From Odontocerum albicorne (lineage: Eukaryota; Arthropoda; Insecta; Trichoptera; Odontoceridae), in contig OX463849.1 of assembly GCA_949825065.1 (NCBI GenBank), positions 434,001 through 498,000 on the forward strand: a stretch of 64,000 nt of DNA, in the 5' to 3' direction. Each line of letters opens with the position of its first letter. Position 1 is the stretch's first letter. Under the pieces are notes generated by a model. It had not been told where the DNA came from, did not search any database, and saw only the letters and a list, made by a program, of their open reading frames with translations. Shown here piece by piece: positions 1 through 12,200 of this stretch. The translations under genes were made by a program, and so were the position numbers.

Positions 1-37
1 ATATTCAAAACCGAGTATCAGTAGTGGATAATACAAG

Positions 38-192
38 TCTACTTAATGTTCAGCATACTTAGCACATATCTACTTAATGTTCAGCATACTTAGCACATAT
101 CTACTTAATGTTCAGCATACTTAGCACATATCTACTTAATGTTCAGCATACTTAGCACATATCTACTTAATGTTCAGCATACTTAGCATATA
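38..192. repeat. 31-bp minisatellite, 5 copies
   Basis: Five head-to-tail copies of a 31-bp AT-rich unit start at 38, 69, 100, 131 and 162. They are almost identical, and the last one degrades at its 3' end. No coding potential is seen. Confidence 0.95.
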
Positions 193-369
193 TCTAGATT
201 ATTTCGAAATAATGACGTATTTCTAACGCAGAATACTTATACTACGAGTATCTTGTATTATATTACAATCTTATATAGAGACAAAATGGTCCGTTAAAGC
301 ATAACTGTTTGTTAGAGATGGGCGTTATGAGTTGAATTAGGAGTAAGAAGGGAATATTGACACAGTTCG

Positions 370-690
370 CAACAGTTGATAGGAACAAATATTATATATG
401 TGAAATGAACGGTGAGGGAGGAAGGGGAAGACCGAGAGGAGAGTGGGATTAAGAAAGGTAAGATGTGTGATAAACATGACAGTATATGTGTGAAGCGAGA
501 GTTATTTGCATGGATAGAAAAAATGTGAAGATATGTACTCTCTGCCTACCCCAAAATGAACGTGGCGTGATGGGGCTCGTTAAAAAAGCTCCGGTGCAAT
601 TCATCAAGTCCATCACGCCGAGAGCTCGCGCCACTGGAGCTGTCTGTAACTTGGATAAATTCTGTTTGATCGAGTACGGGTTTTAACGAA
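370..690 (+). pseudogene. possible 3'-end relic of a LINE-type ORF
   Basis: The + strand translation around 486-580 contains CEARVICMDRKNVK followed by CLPQN and a GVM motif. This resembles the relic at 23.5-23.85 kb (DEAKVVCLDRQTW then CLPTP), and both resemble the distal part of insect Jockey/CR1-like ORF2 as I remember it. The frame is short and has no recognisable reverse-transcriptase motifs, so this is only a family resemblance between two places in the window. Positions 193-370 hold nothing recognisable. Confidence 0.3.
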
Positions 691-772
691 GTTTAATTTG
701 ATCCGAAGAAACAATAAAATATGGCCACCCCATCCCATCCCATACCTGCGTGCGCGTGCGCGTGCCGGGCAC

Positions 773-1188
773 CTTACTCGTGCGAGAAGCTCTGCCGGCC
801 TGGACACGGGGCTTCACTTCACTCGTACGAGTAGCTCTGCCGGCCTGGACACGGGGCTTCACTTCACTCGTACGAGTAGCTCTGCCGGCCTGGACACGGG
901 GCTTCACTTCACTCGTACGAGTAGCTCTGCCGGCCTGGACACGGGGCTTCACTTCACTCGTACGAGTAGCTCTGCCGGCCTGGACACGGGGCTTCACTTC
1001 ACTCGTACGAGTAGCTCTGCCGGCCTGGACACGGGGCTTCACTTCACTCGTACGAGTAGCTCTGCCGGCCTGGACACGGGGCTTCACTTCACTCGTACGA
1101 GTAGCTCTGCCGGCCTGGACACGGGGCTTCACTTCACTCGTACGAGTAACTCTGCCGGCCTGGACACGGGGCTTCATTCTACTCGTAA
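773..1188. repeat. 45-bp GC-rich minisatellite, 9 copies
   Basis: Nine copies of a 45-bp unit run with a constant period (the CTCTGCCGGCCTGGACAC core is at 790, 835 and so on to 1150). Internal units carry the 12-bp perfect palindrome ACTCGTACGAGT. The first and last units are diverged, as is usual at array edges. Because 45 is a multiple of 3, open frames of 160-196 codons appear on both strands; they are repeat artefacts. Confidence 0.95.
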
Positions 1189-1517
1189 TAGTCGTAAGTA
1201 TCCCCCTCAGTCGCTGTCACTCACATTGTCACGTCGGAATCTCTTTAATTTACAAATCAAATAAATACGCTTCAATTATAATTTACAATCAAGTCCGCCG
1301 GAAAACAGTTGACTGGCGTGGCACAAAGGCGAATAACTAACGAGTAACATACAGTATAGTATCATCATACTCGTGTTATATTGAACTAAGTACCGAGATA
1401 CGGCTCTCCGTATACGAGTATTATCTGTGTATGTTATTATATTATATGATATTATCGAGATACTGTATGTTACTTGTGTGATTGCCAAATACGTATACGT
1501 GGAACACCGCTCGACAA

Positions 1518-1757
1518 ATTTTAACTTTTTGGTTTTTCATTCAAAAACGACAGTATTTACTTTATAGATTTTGGGGAGCTGTATAGGAAACAACAGTCAA
1601 ATTTCTAGAATGACTCTAGTTTACAAAACAAATCGGACATTTACGAGTATGTATGTATTGAATTGTAGATCCATCCTTAATAGTAATAATAAAAGGGCAA
1701 TTTACATAGCGCCATTTAGCGAGCAAACTCTCCTCAAGGGCGCTCTAAATCGGGACT
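1518..1757 (+). repeat. Dispersed repeat family D, copy 1 (5' part)
   Basis: This segment aligns by eye to 37628-37832: a T/A-rich start, then CAACAGTCAAA, TTCTAGAATG, TTGAATTGTAGATCCA, a TAATAATAATAAAA tract and the box ATAGCGCC. The box is followed by an AGAGAGCAAAC-like motif and CTCCTCA. Shorter matches occur at 34.1, 56.7, 61.4 and (reverse) 63.85 kb. The class of element is unknown. Compared with 37.7 kb this copy has extra bases that include a TACGAGTA at about 1644. Confidence 0.7.
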
Positions 1758-1758
1758 A

Positions 1759-1824
1759 AGATGAGAGGAGTGTAAGATGAGAGGAGTGTAAGATGAGAGG
1801 AGTGTAAGATGAGAGGAGTGTAAG
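1759..1824. repeat. 16-bp minisatellite, 4 copies
   Basis: Four tandem copies of AGATGAGAGGAGTGTA directly follow the dispersed-repeat segment, with no sequence difference between copies. Confidence 0.9.
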
Positions 1825-1839
1825 AATAAGAAGGCAGTC

Positions 1840-2728
1840 GCTGCTTTCCCGCTGAGTGGGATATACGAGTATTTACATAATACGAGTAAGACGCATAATA
1901 TGCTAAAAGTACCCCAGCCCCACCCCAACCCAACCACAAAGCACATTTGTTTGATTTATTTGAATGAGCATACTCAAATCGTTCGTTCGTTAAATTTAGG
2001 CGGTTATTTAGCATATACTCGTATAGTATACTCGTATACGTCTATTTGCCCAAAACAGAGCGATTTAGCATATACTCGTATACTTCTATTTCCCCAAAAC
2101 AGAGCGATTTTTTCCTCGATATGTTTTATCTTGTTTGCAGGTGTGTATCTACATATTATACCTACCAACATTTGAATAGGTATATCATTAATGTATCATT
2201 TAGAATTAAAAGAAAAATATTTAAAAGATAATGTATTTGCAAACCGGTCGATATTTTTTGTGGGTCATCATTGACACAAGTCATATTTGTGTGGGTGTTT
2301 GTTTGGTCTCTATAATAATAATAAAAAAAATGATTTATAGATATGTAGATGCTTTTAGATATTTCGAATTCAACAAAAACGTATAATATATTGCGAGTTG
2401 GGTGCTTTTAGCAAATATACTCGTAAGTCCTATAATTACAGACGAATACGGCAGGATGACATACGAGTATTATATCTGACACAAATCGGCCGCGATTATT
2501 TGATAAAATATTAAATAAATATTGTATTATTCTGTGTCGATTTCATTTTAATCTACATACTCGTACAGTAAGTGTCCTCTTGTCGAGCCGTCCGTTTATC
2601 CGTTTATCGTGGTGTTCGCATCACCTTGATTAAGCTTTTGGAACACATTCAATATACTCGTAAATATTCCGCATTATCAGTCTCAAAAGATGTCTAAATC
2701 AAAGTAGACAAGAATTGATATTTTTTTT
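1840..2728. other. AT-rich stretch without a recognisable gene
   Basis: No coding or RNA feature can be supported here. It is notable for a cluster of the octamer TACTCGTA/TACGAGTA (about 1864, 1880, 2016, 2029, 2073, 2417, 2463, 2558, 2656). The phrase ending in TTAGCATATACTCGTATA with CCCCAAAACAGAGCGATTT nearby is present twice (about 2005-2060 and 2063-2110). Confidence 0.6.
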
Positions 2729-2730
2729 GT

Positions 2731-2856
2731 AATTTATTTTATCAAACACTGTTTATTCCACTTTGTTGTAACGGTATAACCCTACCGGTTTCGAGGCTTT
2801 CCCCTCATCTTCAGGGGAGCACAAACAGTATTGTTCGTGCTCCCCTGAAGATGAGG
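2731..2856. mobile_element. Foldback (long inverted repeat) element, truncated copy
   Basis: The left part (TTTTATCAAACACTGTTTAT, then ACGGTATAAC and CGGTTTCGAGG) matches the complete foldback at 57547-57724. An inner hairpin has 20-bp arms at 2803-2822 and 2837-2856 around CCTCATCTTCAGGGGAGCAC. The right arm stops after GATGAGG, so the outer half of the stem is missing here. No coding sequence is present; such elements move, if at all, with enzymes supplied from elsewhere. Confidence 0.75.
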
Positions 2857-3188
2857 TGTGCATCTTTAAAAATGGAAGAAAATTTCGAACTAAGTGAGAG
2901 TTAAGATGAGTTTATTTTCAGTATGCATATGGTGAGAAAAAAAATGAAACCATGTTAGAAACAAGCGATAATCAGAGTTCTAGCGATGAATCAGACTTTA
3001 TAGGGCCGGTGTCCTCGAGTCATCGAGTAGTAGTTGGAGTGTGTCAGCTGCTGAAGGTCCGCAGGACGATGGATGGGTGGATACTTCCAATGTAGAAGAT
3101 ACTCCGAGCACTATAAACCCCTCGATATAGGACCACACAATACGGGACCACAGTAACAGAACCTGTCCAATTTTTTTAATTATTTTTC

Positions 3189-3861
3189 ACAGACGAGTCG
3201 GTTGGTGAAATAATAAAAGAAACGGACACATATGCAAGAACCAAACTTCACAGACGAGTCGGTTGGTGAAATAATAAAAGAAACGGACACATATGCAAGA
3301 ACCAAACTTCACAGACGAGTTGGTTGGTGAAATAATAAAAGAAACGGACACATATGCAAGAACCAAACTTCTCAGACGAGTTGGTTGGTGAAATAATAAA
3401 AGAAACGGACACATATGCAAGAACCAAACTTCTCAGACGAGTTGGTTGGTGAAATAATAAAAGAAACGGACACATATGCAAGAACCAAACTTCACAGACG
3501 AGTTGGTTGGTGAAATAATAAAAGAAACGGACACATATGCAAGAACCAAACTTCTCAGACGAGTTGGTTGGTGAAATAATAAAAGAAACGGACACATATG
3601 CAAGAACCAAACTTCTCAGACGAGTTGGTTGGTGAAATAATAAAAGAAACGGACACATATGCAAGAACCAAACTTCACAGACGAGTCGGTTGGTGAAATA
3701 ATAAAAGAAACGGACACATATGCAAGAACCAAACTTCACAGACGAGTCGGTTGGTGAAATAATAAAAGAAACGGACACATATGCAAGAACCAAACTTCAC
3801 AGACGAGTCGGTTGGTGAAATAATAAAAGAAACGGACACATATGCAAGAACCAAACTTCAA
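3189..3861. repeat. 61-bp minisatellite x 11 inside the piggyBac relic
   Basis: The AGACGAG core recurs at 3191, 3252 and every 61 bp to 3801. The unit is the transposase segment reading TDESVGEIIKETDTYARTKL. The flanking sequence continues the same gene on both sides, so the array is an in-place amplification of about 20 codons. Units differ only at two sites (GTCGG/GTTGG and CTTCACAG/CTTCTCAG), and the variants cluster in neighbouring units. Confidence 0.96.
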
Positions 3862-4083
3862 TCGAAGGTATTGTCTAAAAACTCTACCATATATTATGGA
3901 TGGCGCAGTTGGCGTGATGTACACAAATATGTGTTCCGTGATTGTATCGGGGTGATCTTGAATACGGGAACAATGCCTCTTGCTAATTAATACGCGAGAG
4001 TATCGGTCTCAATATTTTACACGAACAAGAATATAAGTGTCGATGAATCTGTAGTGAAATTCAAGGGGAAAATATGTTTCATA

Positions 4084-4140
4084 ACGTACAATACAACGTA
4101 CAATACAACGTACAATACAACGTACAATACAACGTACAAT
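4084..4140. repeat. 12-bp expansion in the piggyBac catalytic region
   Basis: About 4.75 copies of ACGTACAATACA insert TYNT repeats between KICFITYN and PNKPTKWG. The unit is a multiple of 3 and keeps the frame open. Confidence 0.9.
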
Positions 4141-5080
4141 CCCAACAAACCTACGAAGTGGGGAATACGAATTTATATCCTGGCTGATTCGGAGACATCA
4201 TACGTGTACAACATTATTCCCTATTATGGCAGTATTACTACAGAGAGTCTAATAAGACCAGATTTGCCTGTGAGCACAAGAACACCTCTCCATTGATACC
4301 ACATGTTCACGGACAGGTATTACACAAGCCTGCCGCTTGCTGAGGAACTCCTAAAAATGAAATGCTATCTAACCGGAACTGTTCAAACAAAGCGGAAAGG
4401 AATTCCAATTAGCATAAAAAAAAACTAAATTTTCCAATAGGAAAGTTTTTGCTGTAAAAAAAAAGGAACCATGCTTTTGGCCTGGAAGGGCGACAGGGTA
4501 ACAGAGTGGGAAGAGGTGGCGTCCAATTGGTAACAGAGTGGGAAGAGGTGGCGTCCAATGTGTAACAGAAAAACCAACCGTGGTACTGAACTACACGAAA
4601 TACGAGTACTATAATATATATGGAGGAGTGGACCGCGCAGACCAATATGCATCCACATACTGCTTCCTTAGAAAATCTTTCAAGTGGTGGAGAACCTTTT
4701 TTCTGGGGGATGGAATTGTGTTCAATTAATGCTTACATCATATACAAAACTATAAAATTAAAAAATAATGAAAAACCTTCGAGTCACTTGAAATTTATAA
4801 AACTCCCGGTAGACCAGCTAGTTGGAGACTTTCGTGAGCCTCGAAGTAGGCCATCTACTTCTTCGTCTGAAGTACGACTGGATGATAAACTGCACCTGTT
4901 TTGCGGAAAGGATCGGAAAGAGACTGGACTGTGTGGTGTGCTCACAGAGGAACGGCAAGAAGGTGAGGGCAAAGACACGAAACATACGAGTACTGTGACA
5001 CTTGTCCTGGAAAACCTAGGATGCATTTAGGAGATTGTTCTTTTCAGATTTCATACTATGAACAATTATAAACCTTAAAA

Positions 5081-6245
5081 ATATTTATATATTGTTGTTA
5101 TTTTGCCTAAATAAATTAATTGATACATACACGAGTATATCTAATCATTTGAATGTCCATTTGCATGATACCTTTTTTATTATTGATTTCAATAAATTTT
5201 GTCTAAAATCTACCATTTTTGCTTGAAATTGCAAAACAGTACACTGGAGTTACAGATACTCGCGTATGTCATGCAAAAAAATCCGGAGTTGAAAGAGTTT
5301 TAAGGTTCAGAAACTTAAAAGTCTGAATAAATTAGAGCTCGTACATACATATACCACGACAGCCAGGCCCGTGCATGGTCAGACGATGTTACAATTAAAA
5401 TTAGACGATACCGTATGTTTGTATGTAAAATTAGATGATACTCGTACAGTATGTTTGTATTTCGACCAGAACAGAACAGAACAGAAGCAATATGTTACGA
5501 GTAACATAGAAGACTTACTATATGTTAGTATTGTTCAGTATTATGTGTTCTGAAGTGTTTAACATTTAATATCGCGCATTAATTAAGATAAGTTAATTGT
5601 TAATTAATTATTTCAAAAGAAAGGAAAGGAACGGAACAGCCCGGCAGACATTTAGTGACATTTGGGTGCTGACGTAATTTCATACAATATCTAACATACT
5701 ATACTTGGCTATTCTCTTCCTCCGAAAGAAACTTGATAACCGCGCGATAATTATGTTAAATGTTAACATTTCAGAATATTACGGAACAACGCATCTTCTA
5801 TCGGTTCTACTCGTAGCTGTTGCACTACTGAGGATAGATGTATCTTATGTTAACTGTAGCATCGCCTGACCCTACCCCGGTATCTGCTCGTACGAGTACA
5901 CCATTTACCTTGTTCAGCCCGAAAACTTTTAGACCTTAGAGGTTTATAACAAAAAAACAGGTATCTATTAAAACTTAATTGTGAAATTCGCCCACTGCGA
6001 CGATTTTCCGGTCGCCGTTAATCACGGGTAAGTGAACACCTACTGTAAACATTTGCAGGAAGTAAGATACGAGTAGATACCGAAATGTTTGCCCGACACT
6101 TGGAACACATTGAAGCTGTTAGAGAAGATGGATGTCACGGTCATGCGGTAAGGGCCACCTGAAGTAGCGAATGTGCCGGCAGGCCTGGAGGCACTCGGGG
6201 GGAAAGACAGAAATGCAGAATAAGGAGAACGACGTCATCAAGGGA
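5081..6245. other. No gene recognised
   Basis: The stretch is AT-rich, with a short GAACA repeat near 5469 and single TACTCGTA/TACGAGTA octamers near 5441, 5497, 5807, 5891 and 6067. I see no coding or RNA feature. Positions 6180-6245 lead into the satellite. Confidence 0.5.
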
Positions 6246-9200
6246 GCCGAAGCGCTACAGTAGATATGGCTACTCGTATTAAGCGATACAGTAGATAGGG
6301 ATATACTCGTATAACATGTTTGATAGTTTTGCCACCGAAACTTGTACTTTTTTAAGTGCACTTGAACAGCTGGCACAATTCTTTAGCTTATGCACTGCTT
6401 ATCATTAGTCCATGTAGCACTATTAAGCGATACAGTAGATAGGGATATTAAGCGATACAGTCGATAGGGATATATAACATGTTTGATAGTTTTGCCACCG
6501 AAACTTGTACTTTTTTAAGTGCACTTGAACAGCTGGCACAATTCTTTAGCTTATGCACTGCTTATCATTAGTCCATGTAGCACTATTAAGCGATACAGTA
6601 GATAGGGATATTAAGCGATACAGTCGATAGGGATATACTCGTATAACATGTTTGATAGTTTTGCCACCGAAACTTGTACTTTTTTAAGTGCACTTGAACA
6701 GCTGGCACAATTCTTTAGCTTATGCACTGCTTATCATTAGTCCATGTAGCACTATTAAGCGATACAGTAGATATGGCTACTCGTATTAAGCGATACAGTA
6801 GATAGGGATATACTCGTATAACATGTTTGATAGTTTTGCCACCGAAACTTGTACTTTTTTAAGTGCACTTGAACAGCTGGCACAATTCTTTAGCTTATGC
6901 ACTGCTTATCATTAGTCCATGTAGCACTATTAAGCGATACAGTAGATAGGGATATTAAGCGATACAGTCGATAGGGATATATAACATGTTTGATAGTTTT
7001 GCCACCGAAACTTGTACTTTTTTAAGTGCACTTGAACAGCTGGCACAATTCTTTAGCTTATGCACTGCTTATCATTAGTCCATGTAGCACTATTAAGCGA
7101 TACAGTAGATAGGGATATTAAGCGATACAGTCGATAGGGATATACTCGTATAACATGTTTGATAGTTTTGCCACCGAAACTTGTACTTTTTTAAGTGCAC
7201 TTGAACAGCTGGCACAATTCTTTAGCTTATGCACTGCTTATCATTAGTCCATGTAGCACTATTAAGCGATACAGTAGATAGGGATATTAAGCGATACAGT
7301 CGATAGGGATATACTCGTATAACATGTTTGATAGTTTTGCCACCGAAACTTGTACTTTTTTAAGTGCACTTGAACAGCTGGCACAATTCTTTAGCTTATG
7401 CACTGCTTATCATTAGTCCATGTAGCACTATTAAGCGATACAGTAGATAGGGATATTAAGCGATACAGTCGATAGGGATATACTCGTATAACATGTTTGA
7501 TAGTTTTGCCACCGAAACTTGTACTTTTTTAAGTGCACTTGAACAGCTGGCACAATTCTTTAGCTTATGCACTGCTTATCATTAGTCCATGTAGCACTAT
7601 TAAGCGATACAGTAGATAGGGATATTAAGCGATACAGTCGATAGGGATATACTCGTATAACATGTTTGATAGTTTTGCCACCGAAACTTGTACTTTTTTA
7701 AGTGCACTTGAACAGCTGGCACAATTCTTTAGCTTATGCACTGCTTATCATTAGTCCATGTAGCACTATTAAGCGATACAGTAGATAGGGATATTAAGCG
7801 ATACAGTCGATAGGGATATATAACATGTTTGATAGTTTTGCCACCGAAACTTGTACATTTTTAAGTGCACTTGAACAGCTGGCACAATTCTTTAGCTTAT
7901 GCACTGCTTATCATTAGTCCATGTAGCACTATTAAGCGATACAGTAGATAGGGATATTAAGCGATACAGTCGATAGGGATATACTCGTATAACATGTTTG
8001 ATAGTTTTGCCACCGAAACTTGTACTTTTTTAAGTGCACTTGAACAGCTGGCACAATTCTTTAGCTTATGCACTGCTTATCATTAGTCCATGTAGCACTA
8101 TTAAGCGATACAGTAGATAGGGATATTAAGCGATACAGTCGATAGGGATATATAACATGTTTGATAGTTTTGCCACCGAAACTTGTACTTTTTTAAGTGC
8201 ACTTGAACAGCTGGCACAATTCTTTAGCTTATGCACTGCTTATCATTAGTCCATGTAGCACTATTAAGCGATACAGTAGATAGGGATATTAAGCGATACA
8301 GTCGATAGGGATATATAACATGTTTGATAGTTTTGCCACCGAAACTTGTACTTTTTTAAGTGCACTTGAACAGCTGGCACAATTCTTTAGCTTATGCACT
8401 GCTTATCATTAGTCCATGTAGCACTATTAAGCGATACAGTAGATAGGGATATTAAGCGATACAGTCGATAGGGATATACTCGTATAACATGTTTGATAGT
8501 TTTGCCACCGAAACTTGTACTTTTTTAAGTGCACTTGAACAGCTGGCACAATTCTTTAGCTTATGCACTGCTTATCATTAGTCCATGTAGCACTATTAAG
8601 CGATACAGTAGATAGGGATATTAAGCGATACAGTAGATAGGGATATACTCGTATAACATGTTTGATAGTTTTGCCACCGAAACTTGTACATTTTTAAGTG
8701 CACTTGAACAGCTGGCACAATTCTTTAGCTTATGCACTGCTTATCATTAGTCCATGTAGCACTATTAAGCGATACAGTAGATAGGGATATTAAGCGATAC
8801 AGTCGATAGGGATATACTCGTATAACATGTTTGATAGTTTTGCCACCGAAACTTGTACTTTTTTAAGTGCACTTGAACAGCTGGCACAATTCTTTAGCTT
8901 ATGCACTGCTTATCATTAGTCCATGTAGCACTATTAAGCGATACAGTAGATAGGGATATTAAGCGATACAGTCGATAGGGATATATAACATGTTTGATAG
9001 TTTTGCCACCGAAACTTGTACTTTTTTAAGTGCACTTGAACAGCTGGCACAATTCTTTAGCTTATGCACTGCTTATCATTAGTCCATGTAGCACTATTAA
9101 GCGATACAGTAGATAGGGATATTAAGCGATACAGTCGATAGGGATATATAACATGTTTGATAGTTTTGCCACCGAAACTTGTACTTTTTTAAGTGCACTT

Positions 9201-12200
9201 GAACAGCTGGCACAATTCTTTAGCTTATGCACTGCTTATCATTAGTCCATGTAGCACTATTAAGCGATACAGTAGATAGGGATATTAAGCGATACAGTCG
9301 ATAGGGATATACTCGTATAACATGTTTGATAGTTTTGCCACCGAAACTTGTACTTTTTTAAGTGCACTTGAACAGCTGGCACAATTCTTTAGCTTATGCA
9401 CTGCTTATCATTAGTCCATGTAGCACTATTAAGCGATACAGTAGATAGGGATATTAAGCGATACAGTCGATAGGGATATACTCGTATAACATGTTTGATA
9501 GTTTTGCCACCGAAACTTGTACTTTTTTAAGTGCACTTGAACAGCTGGCACAATTCTTTAGCTTATGCACTGCTTATCATTAGTCCATGTAGCACTATTA
9601 AGCGATACAGTAGATAGGGATATTAAGCGATACAGTCGATAGGGATATACTCGTATAACATGTTTGATAGTTTTGCCACCGAAACTTGTACTTTTTTAAG
9701 TGCACTTGAACAGCTGGCACAATTCTTTAGCTTATGCACTGCTTATCATTAGTCCATGTAGCACTATTAAGCGATACAGTAGATAGGGATATTAAGCGAT
9801 ACAGTCGATAGGGATATATAACATGTTTGATAGTTTTGCCACCGAAACTTGTACTTTTTTAAGTGCACTTGAACAGCTGGCACAATTCTTTAGCTTATGC
9901 ACTGCTTATCATTAGTCCATGTAGCACTATTAAGCGATACAGTAGATAGGGATATTAAGCGATACAGTCGATAGGGATATACTCGTATAACATGTTTGAT
10001 AGTTTTGCCACCGAAACTTGTACTTTTTTAAGTGCACTTGAACAGCTGGCACAATTCTTTAGCTTATGCACTGCTTATCATTAGTCCATGTAGCACTATT
10101 AAGCGATACAGTAGATAGGGATATTAAGCGATACAGTCGATAGGGATATACTCGTATAACATGTTTGATAGTTTTGCCACCGAAACTTGTACTTTTTTAA
10201 GTGCACTTGAACAGCTGGCACAATTCTTTAGCTTATGCACTGCTTATCATTAGTCCATGTAGCACTATTAAGCGATACAGTAGATAGGGATATTAAGCGA
10301 TACAGTCGATAGGGATATACTCGTATAACATGTTTGATAGTTTTGCCACCGAAACTTGTACTTTTTTAAGTGCACTTGAACAGCTGGCACAATTCTTTAG
10401 CTTATGCACTGCTTATCATTAGTCCATGTAGCACTATTAAGCGATACAGTAGATAGGGATATTAAGCGATACAGTCGATAGGGATATACTCGTATAACAT
10501 GTTTGATAGTTTTGCCACCGAAACTTGTACTTTTTTAAGTGCACTTGAACAGCTGGCACAATTCTTTAGCTTATGCACTGCTTATCATTAGTCCATGTAG
10601 CACTATTAAGCGATTCAGTAGATAGGGATATTAAGCGATACAGTCGATAGGGATATATAACATGTTTGATAGTTTTGCCACCGAAACTTGTACTTTTTTA
10701 AGTGCACTTGAACAGCTGGCACAATTCTTTAGCTTATGCACTGCTTATCATTAGTCCATGTAGCACTATTAAGCGATACAGTAGATAGGGATATTAAGCG
10801 ATACAGTCGATAGGGATATACTCGTATAACATGTTTGATAGTTTTGCCACCGAAACTTGTACTTTTTTAAGTGCACTTGAACAGCTGGCACAATTCTTTA
10901 GCTTATGCACTGCTTATCATTAGTCCATGTAGCACTATTAAGCGATACAGTAGATAGGGATATTAAGCGATACAGTCGATAGGGATATACTCGTATAACA
11001 TGTTTGATAGTTTTGCCACCGAAACTTGTACTTTTTTAAGTGCACTTGAACAGCTGGCACAATTCTTTAGCTTATGCACTGCTTATCATTAGTCCATGTA
11101 GCACTATTAAGCGATACAGTAGATAGGGATATTAAGCGATACAGTCGATAGGGATATACTCGTATAACATGTTTGATAGTTTTGCCACCGAAACTTGTAC
11201 TTTTTTAAGTGCACTTGAACAGCTGGCACAATTCTTTAGCTTATGCACTGCTTATCATTAGTCCATGTAGCACTATTAAGCGATACAGTAGATAGGGATA
11301 TTAAGCGATACAGTCGATAGGGATATACTCGTATAACATGTTTGATAGTTTTGCCACCGAAACTTGTACTTTTTTAAGTGCACTTGAACAGCTGGCACAA
11401 TTCTTTAGCTTATGCACTGCTTATCATTAGTCCATGTAGCACTATTAAGCGATACAGTAGATAGGGATATTAAGCGATACAGTCGATAGGGATATATAAC
11501 ATGTTTGATAGTTTTGCCACCGAAACTTGTACTTTTTTAAGTGCACTTGAACAGCTGGCACAATTCTTTAGCTTATGCACTGCTTATCATTAGTCCATGT
11601 AGCACTATTAAGCGATACAGTAGATAGGGATATTAAGCGATACAGTCGATAGGGATATACTCGTATAACATGTTTGATAGTTTTGCCACCGAAACTTGTA
11701 CTTTTTTAAGTGCACTTGAACAGCTGGCACAATTCTTTAGCTTATGCACTGCTTATCATTAGTCCATGTAGCACTATTAAGCGATACAGTAGATAGGGAT
11801 ATTAAGCGATACAGTCGATAGGGATATACTCGTATAACATGTTTGATAGTTTTGCCACCGAAACTTGTACTTTTTTAAGTGCACTTGAACAGCTGGCACA
11901 ATTCTTTAGCTTATGCACTGCTTATCATTAGTCCATGTAGCACTATTAAGCGATACAGTAGATAGGGATATTAAGCGATACAGTCGATAGGGATATACTC
12001 GTATAACATGTTTGATAGTTTTGCCACCGAAACTTGTACTTTTTTAAGTGCACTTGTTAAGCTGGCACAATTCTTTAGCTTATGCACTGCTTATCATTAG
12101 TCCATGTAGCACTATTAAGCGATACAGTAGATAGGGATATTAAGCGATACAGTCGATAGGGATATACTCGTATAACATGTTTGATAGTTTTGCCACCGAA

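Larger units (their letters stand above)
2940..5080 (+). pseudogene. piggyBac-superfamily transposase relic
   Basis: Separate frames on the + strand give the known piggyBac order: an acidic/serine N-terminus (SDNQSSSDESDF, about 2965), FFTDE-like start with GEIIKETDTYAR (about 3190-3260), VDESVVKFKGK (4039 on), KPTKWGIRIY and LADSETSYVYN (4150-4215), FTDRYYTSLPLAEELL (4306 on), GGVDRADQYASTYCFLRKS (4622 on), FFWGMELCSINAYIIYKT, and a C-terminal Cys-rich YCDTCPGKPRMHLGDC (about 4991-5037). In the family the three catalytic aspartates lie in the VDES, FT-D and GGVD motifs, and all three survive here. The gene is broken by frame changes, an internal 61-bp array, a 12-bp expansion, a short direct duplication (about 4499-4560) and a poly-A run (4474). 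I saw no convincing TTAA-flanked termini. Hexamers CGAGTA sit in the coding sequence at 4601-4608 and 4985-4992. Confidence 0.88.
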
